Below, one piece after another: positions 5,331 to 9,404 of a stretch of 9,404 nucleotides of DNA; the stretch's first letter is position 1, and the number at the start of each line of letters is the position of its first letter. The DNA comes from an uncultured Bacillota bacterium (GTDB lineage: Bacteria; Bacillota; Clostridia; Christensenellales; QAND01): the NCBI GenBank assembly GCA_905208455.1, contig CAJLPK010000064.1, positions 1-9,404 on the forward strand, given 5' to 3'. Both the position numbers and the translations under genes were made by a program. Below the pieces are notes generated by a model. That model did no database searches. It saw nothing but the letters and a program-made list of their open reading frames with translations, and was not told the origin of the DNA.

Positions 5331-8300
5331 TTACCTCCTATTGAGTTTACGATAGCGGATGAAAACAACGACGGCGGACAATGTGCATAAGGCAGCCAGA
5401 ACAAAGAAAGGCCAGGGGGAGCCGCCGTCCGCACCCGTCTGGACAATGGGGGTGTTCTCGACAACAATGGGATCGCCATTGACATAATCCGAACCGACTT
5501 CGACGGTGATGACTTTTCCGGACGGAGCGTATCCATCCAGAGCAGAAACCTCGATGATTTGCCAGGTCCCCTGTTCTACAATGAACTCCGCAACACCCTT
5601 ACTGTTGGTTTTTTGGATTTGCAGCTGCTCGCCGGCCTGATTGTAGAGACCGAACGAGACGCCGGCAAGGGGTTGTTTGGTGACAGCATCAATTTTCAAT
5701 ACCCTGATTCTGGACACGTCATCGGTAAACTCCGTAACCCCAGATACAGTACCGTCCGGTAATATGTCAAAGGAAAAGGTGTTGGGATTCAACGCGTGAC
5801 CGTTTGGGGATAAGGTTTCCCGAAAAGTATAATGCGCATCAGCAGGGAGCTGGAAGGCGTGAACCTGCCCCGTTTCAGAAGTTACGTCTGTGAATACAAC
5901 GTTTCCTGCCGCATCATAGATTTCAATGGTAGCGCCTGGAACGGGTGCGCCAGTTGTAAGATCTGTCTTGGTGATGAGCACTTCCGTTGGTTTGTTTTGG
6001 AAGGTAAAGGTAAGCGTTTCGGTTGTGTTGGCGTCAATCGTTGCCACTTGCCGCTCTTCAGAAGGCAGGTATCCGGCTGCCGGTTCAGCTTCAAAAACAA
6101 CCCATTCCCCACAGGGAACCAAAGGCGATTTTGCAACCCCTGTTTCATCGGTGACCAACTCGAACGACAGCCCCAACGCTTCGTTTTGGATGATAAACTT
6201 TGCGCCTTGGATGCGATAAGAAAGGTCGTCTTCCGGCCAATCTTCTGGTTTTCGGGCGTCCTCTTTAATGATCTGAATATCCCCAACAATCAATTTGTTG
6301 AGAATAGGCTTGCCTTGGTTGGCCTGAACGATGATTTTTGCTGTATCGGACCCCGGATAGCTAAGATCGACAGGATATACAGCGTCGTTTGGATAGTATG
6401 AGAGCGGAACATCCAATTCACGGAACTCATAATGACCATAGGGAAGCGCGCTTGTGATGGAAAGGCGCCCTTCATTGTCTGTGGTTCCCACGGCAACAAG
6501 GTCGCCCTTTTGCAGCACCGCTTGGCCGCCGCCATAAATATCTTCCGCAGCAAATAATCCAAAGACAAATCCCGCCCCTGGTTTGATCTGGAGGCTGGAA
6601 TCATCGGGGTGATACACCTCCGCTTGCTTTTCCAACAACAGCTCGGTAGCGGGCCGGTCGTTGTAAACGTCAAGGCGCTCTGTGATAATGGGCGTTGACT
6701 GATCCTGATAGGATAAGGTGACGTCATACACCGCAGCATCCAAAAGCAGCTCGTTATCCCCAACGGAAACTTCTTTTACCTGGTATTCGCCTAAGTACAA
6801 AGGAATGGAAACAGCATCTTTTTCAGCCTCAGTCACCAACGTGTCCGCGAGCTCGCCGGCGCGTAGACGTACCGTTCCATCCGGCGTAACAATATCGTTT
6901 TTCGCACGGATTTCAAATACACAGCCTGCTATCTTTTGGTTTTGAAAAATAGGCCGTGTGATCGTACCGAATTTAGTTTCCTCGATTTGAACGCCAGCAA
7001 ATACGGGACCTTCTTTGTGGATTGTGATTTGGCCCATCGCCGGTTCGTTCGGGAATTTTACCTCTATCATGGGGCTATCGTCTGTGACTTCAAAGAACAC
7101 GGGCGTTTGATTGAGAAGGTAACCGCTGCTCGCCTGTTGCTCGTGCAGGGAATACCGGCCGTACGGAAGCGGTTCCGGCAACACGAACGTACCGTCGTCG
7201 GCTGTCTCGAATACATCAATGTCTTGGGGGACAGGATACCGCTGGTGCATGACAACCCATTCTCCCGTGCTTTCATTACGGATTTTGAATTTGTTGCCCG
7301 TTGCCGGAATGGTGTTGCCGGTAGTAGCGTCTACCTTTACGACCTTGATTTCGCTCTGATACACGAAATCTTCCAGGATATAGGCATACACTTTTTGGTC
7401 GGTATCAATAACCACCTCAAAGGGGGTGATCGGCGCAATGGAAGGATCGCCTGTATCCGTTTCGGTGACGATGACGGTCGAATACGGCAGCGGCTTGCTG
7501 ATGCAGTACCCATTTTCATCTGTTACCTGTGTATCCAACACTTCGCCGGTGGATTTCAAGGTAAAGGTAAACGTACGGCCTTCCAAGGGAACCTTGATGT
7601 TGTCGTCTGGATCATCGCCTTGAATAAACTTAGTCAATGCAATTTGCCCTTTGATAACGGTATTGCCAATGGTCACGGGATAAATGTCCGTAGAAGGATT
7701 CTGTAAATCAATCGAAACAGGATATTCCTGGCCGTTGAGCAGATAACCGCCATCCCCCGCCTCAACTTCCTTTACGATGTAATCGCCCAAAAGCAAGTCT
7801 TTTGAGGTGGCCGTGGTGGCGTTTTCCAATGAAAGGGTATCTACAACCGTTCCGTTACTGTCCAAAATTTCAAATTTCGCGCCGGTCAGTGTAGCGTCGC
7901 CTTGGGGTGTATCGGTTCCGGTATCCGCATCTACCTTGTGTATCCGGATTTTGCCGGTAGCGGGGGTGGTCATCTTCAGCGTGCTGGTGGCAATGGGCAT
8001 CATCAGACTGTTATCTACCAGTACCACTTTTTGGTCGTCGTTGGTAGGCGCGTACCAACCATAATTGGCAGTATTGCGGTTGTCTTTTCCTGTAAACGTA
8101 ATGCTGATGGTTTGGTTCGCCATAGACAGAGGCGCCGAGATGGTCAAGGTATCGCCGCTGTTTCCCGTGTACCCTGAAACGGTTATATTGGCAGGGGCTG
8201 TATAGGTGTACCCTCCGTTACAATTTACCAGCGTTATGGTCGTTTGTCCCACAAACCGATCCCCCTGGCGTTCCATTTCCATATTTGGATTGGATACGTT

Positions 8301-8891
8301 GACCTTATGCGCAACGGTGGCCTTGTTACGCGCTTTGTTCACCAGGTCCATACAATACGCCCACATTTTCTGTGCAGTGGCGTCGCCTTGCTTGGCTCGC
8401 GCACGGTTGCGTGCCAGCTGCGAAAAGTTATATTGCTGAAAGTCCATCCCGTGCTTGGCCTGCTGTTCGGCCAACCAGTAACGAATCGCGTTGGCGGTAG
8501 CGTACCGCGCTTGATCGTCGGTTAAACCGCCGTTTCCGCCTGCGGGATATCCAAAGGTCAAAATGGAATAGAGCCCCGCGTAAGTTTCCGTTGGATAAGT
8601 TTCTGTCGGATCAAACATAGAATAGGTGTCGTTGTTACGTGGATTGCCTTTTTTATGTTCGAGACAATACACGACTTTGTTTTCATCCACATTGAAGTGT
8701 TGCGGGGTTTTTGTTGCTTCCCAAGTCCCGCTTCCGGATACGTTTTCAAACAAACGAACGGACGCGGGTTCATCTTTTGAAGTGATGCGGGAAGTGGACG
8801 CCAAAGCGGATGCGCTGAAAGGCAGCGCAGTAGCAAACAATATCAGAGAAAAGAAAAAAGCGCCCGCACGGGACGCAATGGATTTACGCAA
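5331..8891 (-). CDS. Large cell-wall adhesin: thioester-like head, eight CnaB repeats, VQTG anchor
   Basis: About 1186 residues from the TTG at 8891, which has AAAGGAG (8902-8908) 10 nt upstream and begins a good signal peptide (RKS, a long hydrophobic core, ASALA). A longer TTG start at 8948 would overlap the CAP gene and its terminator and lacks a ribosome site. Residues about 45-190 resemble the thioester domain of Gram-positive adhesins: VYCLEHKKG with Cys76, and DDQARYATANAIRYWLAE. A beta domain follows (about 195-310). Then come eight CnaB/SpaA-type domains starting near 314, 415, 513, 620, 748, 870, 970 and 1060. Most show the Lys of strand A (IRIHK, IKVVK, VLITK, IRVLK), a Glu near YxxxE and a final Asn, the triad that forms isopeptide cross-links. 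PIVQTG at about 1148-1153, a membrane segment (about 1160-1178) and RYRKLNRR form a sortase-type signal, with Val instead of Pro. Role: host or partner attachment, possibly as a pilus subunit. Confidence 0.93.
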   Translation of the reverse strand: MRKSIASRAGAFFFSLILFATALPFSASALASTSRITSKDEPASVRLFENVSGSGTWEATKTPQHFNVDENKVVYCLEHKKGNPRNNDTYSMFDPTETYPTETYAGLYSILTFGYPAGGNGGLTDDQARYATANAIRYWLAEQQAKHGMDFQQYNFSQLARNRARAKQGDATAQKMWAYCMDLVNKARNKATVAHKVNVSNPNMEMERQGDRFVGQTTITLVNCNGGYTYTAPANITVSGYTGNSGDTLTISAPLSMANQTISITFTGKDNRNTANYGWYAPTNDDQKVVLVDNSLMMPIATSTLKMTTPATGKIRIHKVDADTGTDTPQGDATLTGAKFEILDSNGTVVDTLSLENATTATSKDLLLGDYIVKEVEAGDGGYLLNGQEYPVSIDLQNPSTDIYPVTIGNTVIKGQIALTKFIQGDDPDDNIKVPLEGRTFTFTLKSTGEVLDTQVTDENGYCISKPLPYSTVIVTETDTGDPSIAPITPFEVVIDTDQKVYAYILEDFVYQSEIKVVKVDATTGNTIPATGNKFKIRNESTGEWVVMHQRYPVPQDIDVFETADDGTFVLPEPLPYGRYSLHEQQASSGYLLNQTPVFFEVTDDSPMIEVKFPNEPAMGQITIHKEGPVFAGVQIEETKFGTITRPIFQNQKIAGCVFEIRAKNDIVTPDGTVRLRAGELADTLVTEAEKDAVSIPLYLGEYQVKEVSVGDNELLLDAAVYDVTLSYQDQSTPIITERLDVYNDRPATELLLEKQAEVYHPDDSSLQIKPGAGFVFGLFAAEDIYGGGQAVLQKGDLVAVGTTDNEGRLSITSALPYGHYEFRELDVPLSYYPNDAVYPVDLSYPGSDTAKIIVQANQGKPILNKLIVGDIQIIKEDARKPEDWPEDDLSYRIQGAKFIIQNEALGLSFELVTDETGVAKSPLVPCGEWVVFEAEPAAGYLPSEERQVATIDANTTETLTFTFQNKPTEVLITKTDLTTGAPVPGATIEIYDAAGNVVFTDVTSETGQVHAFQLPADAHYTFRETLSPNGHALNPNTFSFDILPDGTVSGVTEFTDDVSRIRVLKIDAVTKQPLAGVSFGLYNQAGEQLQIQKTNSKGVAEFIVEQGTWQIIEVSALDGYAPSGKVITVEVGSDYVNGDPIVVENTPIVQTGADGGSPWPFFVLAALCTLSAVVVFIRYRKLNRR

Positions 8892-8901
8892 AGCAAACAC
8901 G

Positions 8902-8908
8902 CTCCTTT
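8902..8908 (-). promoter_or_regulatory. Ribosome binding site of the adhesin
   Basis: AAAGGAG lies 10 nt before the TTG at 8891. A GTG at 8900 is only 1 nt away and too close. The site lies just after the hairpin that ends the CAP gene. Confidence 0.7.
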
Positions 8909-8913
8909 GAATC

Positions 8914-8939
8914 AAAAAGAGCGCTTTAAGCGCTCTTTT
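8914..8939 (-). terminator. Terminator-like hairpin between CAP and adhesin genes
   Basis: AAAAGAGCGCTT (8915-8926) and AAGCGCTCTTTT (8928-8939) are a near-perfect inverted repeat of about 11 bp. On the minus strand it ends in five T (8914-8918). The CAP stop codon TAA (8938-8940) overlaps it. Only about 5 nt separate it from the adhesin ribosome site, so it may reduce adhesin transcription or shield the mRNA end. Confidence 0.7.
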
Positions 8940-9404
8940 ATTGACCAATGATTGAATAATAATATTTGCCGTCTCGACCGATGGCTATGCCGATTCCATA
9001 CTGTGCACATTCAAGCAGCTGCCTGTTATGCATGGTAACACACACGTATCCGTTGTTGTATGCACCGCCGGTACTGGTCATACGGCCGACCGCTTCCGGA
9101 TAGCCGCTGCCGATATGAGAGACAGACTGGTTGGCCGCCATTTGGCGCGCACGGTCCTGCGCAACGCTGTTTAAGCTGCTATTGGTAGAAGCGTTGTTGT
9201 ATCCTTCTTCCGAACGCGCAGCGTTGATTCCCTGCATCATCGCGCTACGGCATGAAGTGGCGTCACGATAGGCAGGGGGTTCTGGCGTCGGCGTTGCGGT
9301 GGGTTTGGCCGTGGCTTGAGTCGTCTGGGTAGCAGCGGGTTTTGGGGTTACCTTCGCAGTGACGCTGCCAGGTTTTTGAGTTGACTTCGCCTGGAACCCC
9401 TCCC
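8938..9404 (-). CDS. CAP/SCP-domain secreted protein (5' end beyond window)
   Basis: The frame is open from the right edge to TAA at 8938, about 154 codons, with the start outside the window. The first visible part (about 45 residues) is a low-complexity Lys/Pro/Thr/Ala linker ending in TPTPEPPAYRD. The last about 110 residues are a short CAP domain: a first helix (MMQGINAARSEEGYN), SLNSVAQDRARQMAANQS, then SHIGSGYPEAVGR holding the usual His and Glu, then TMHNRQLLECAQYGIGIA with the second His, and KYYYSIIGQ as the last strand. CAP domains in Gram-positive bacteria are extracellular and often follow such linkers; their activity is rarely known. An internal ATG pair at 9235-9240 is not a likely start because the domain begins upstream. 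It precedes the adhesin and may share its transcript. Confidence 0.85.
   Translation of the reverse strand, partial: EGFQAKSTQKPGSVTAKVTPKPAATQTTQATAKPTATPTPEPPAYRDATSCRSAMMQGINAARSEEGYNNASTNSSLNSVAQDRARQMAANQSVSHIGSGYPEAVGRMTSTGGAYNNGYVCVTMHNRQLLECAQYGIGIAIGRDGKYYYSIIGQ

Noticed and set aside
6936..7706. 256-codon open frame on the plus strand
   Set aside because: It is antisense to CnaB repeats of the adhesin, has no domain I recognise and no suitable ribosome site; it is a shadow frame.
8892..8948. Longer adhesin start at TTG 8948
   Set aside because: It would place the terminator hairpin and the adhesin ribosome site inside the coding region, overlap the CAP stop and add residues before a normal signal peptide; no ribosome site precedes it.
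1..9404. CRISPR array, insertion sequence or phage attachment site
   Set aside because: No regularly spaced direct repeats, transposase frames or integrase genes are visible on either strand.

Overview
This window comes from a low-to-mid GC Gram-positive bacterium, most likely a Clostridia-type Bacillota. The evidence is strong AGGAGG-like ribosome binding sites, frequent TTG starts, a textbook sigma-A promoter, U-tract terminators, and a cell-wall adhesin with a C-terminal sorting signal. Every supportable gene is on the minus strand, so transcription runs from high to low coordinates. The species cannot be fixed from sequence alone.

Right part (about 9404 to 4890) is a surface-protein unit. 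The 3' end of a CAP/SCP-domain secreted protein leaves the window at the right edge. An intrinsic terminator-like hairpin that contains its stop codon follows. Next is a large adhesin of about 1186 residues: signal peptide, thioester-like head, eight CnaB/SpaA-type Ig-like repeats, a VQTG sorting signal and a membrane anchor. A 144-residue secreted membrane-anchored partner is translationally coupled to it.

Middle part (about 4880 to 3279) starts with an excellent extended -10 sigma-A promoter and a roughly 220-nt leader. The leader folds into a multi-hairpin domain followed by a large mutually exclusive terminator, which is the layout of a riboswitch or attenuator. It precedes a tightly coupled trio: a DUF3268-type zinc-finger protein, a small sigma-70 family factor and a compact signal peptidase I.

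Left part (about 3280 to 1) is an array of exported proteins. The first is a short membrane-anchored protein whose C-terminus is thrown out of frame at a run of eight T. The next is a secreted protein carrying a repeated 'IDPNQ' module. Then comes a GLUG beta-helix protein with the same module at its C-terminus, and last a second stand-alone IDPNQ protein that is cut by the left edge. Terminator-like hairpins that swallow the upstream stop codon sit after the signal peptidase and after the GLUG gene.

Taken together this looks like an accessory cell-surface or pilus-like locus with its own regulator (zinc finger, sigma factor, structured leader) and its own signal peptidase. No sortase is visible. 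That the sigma factor drives the surface genes, and that the peptidase matures them, is inference from gene order.
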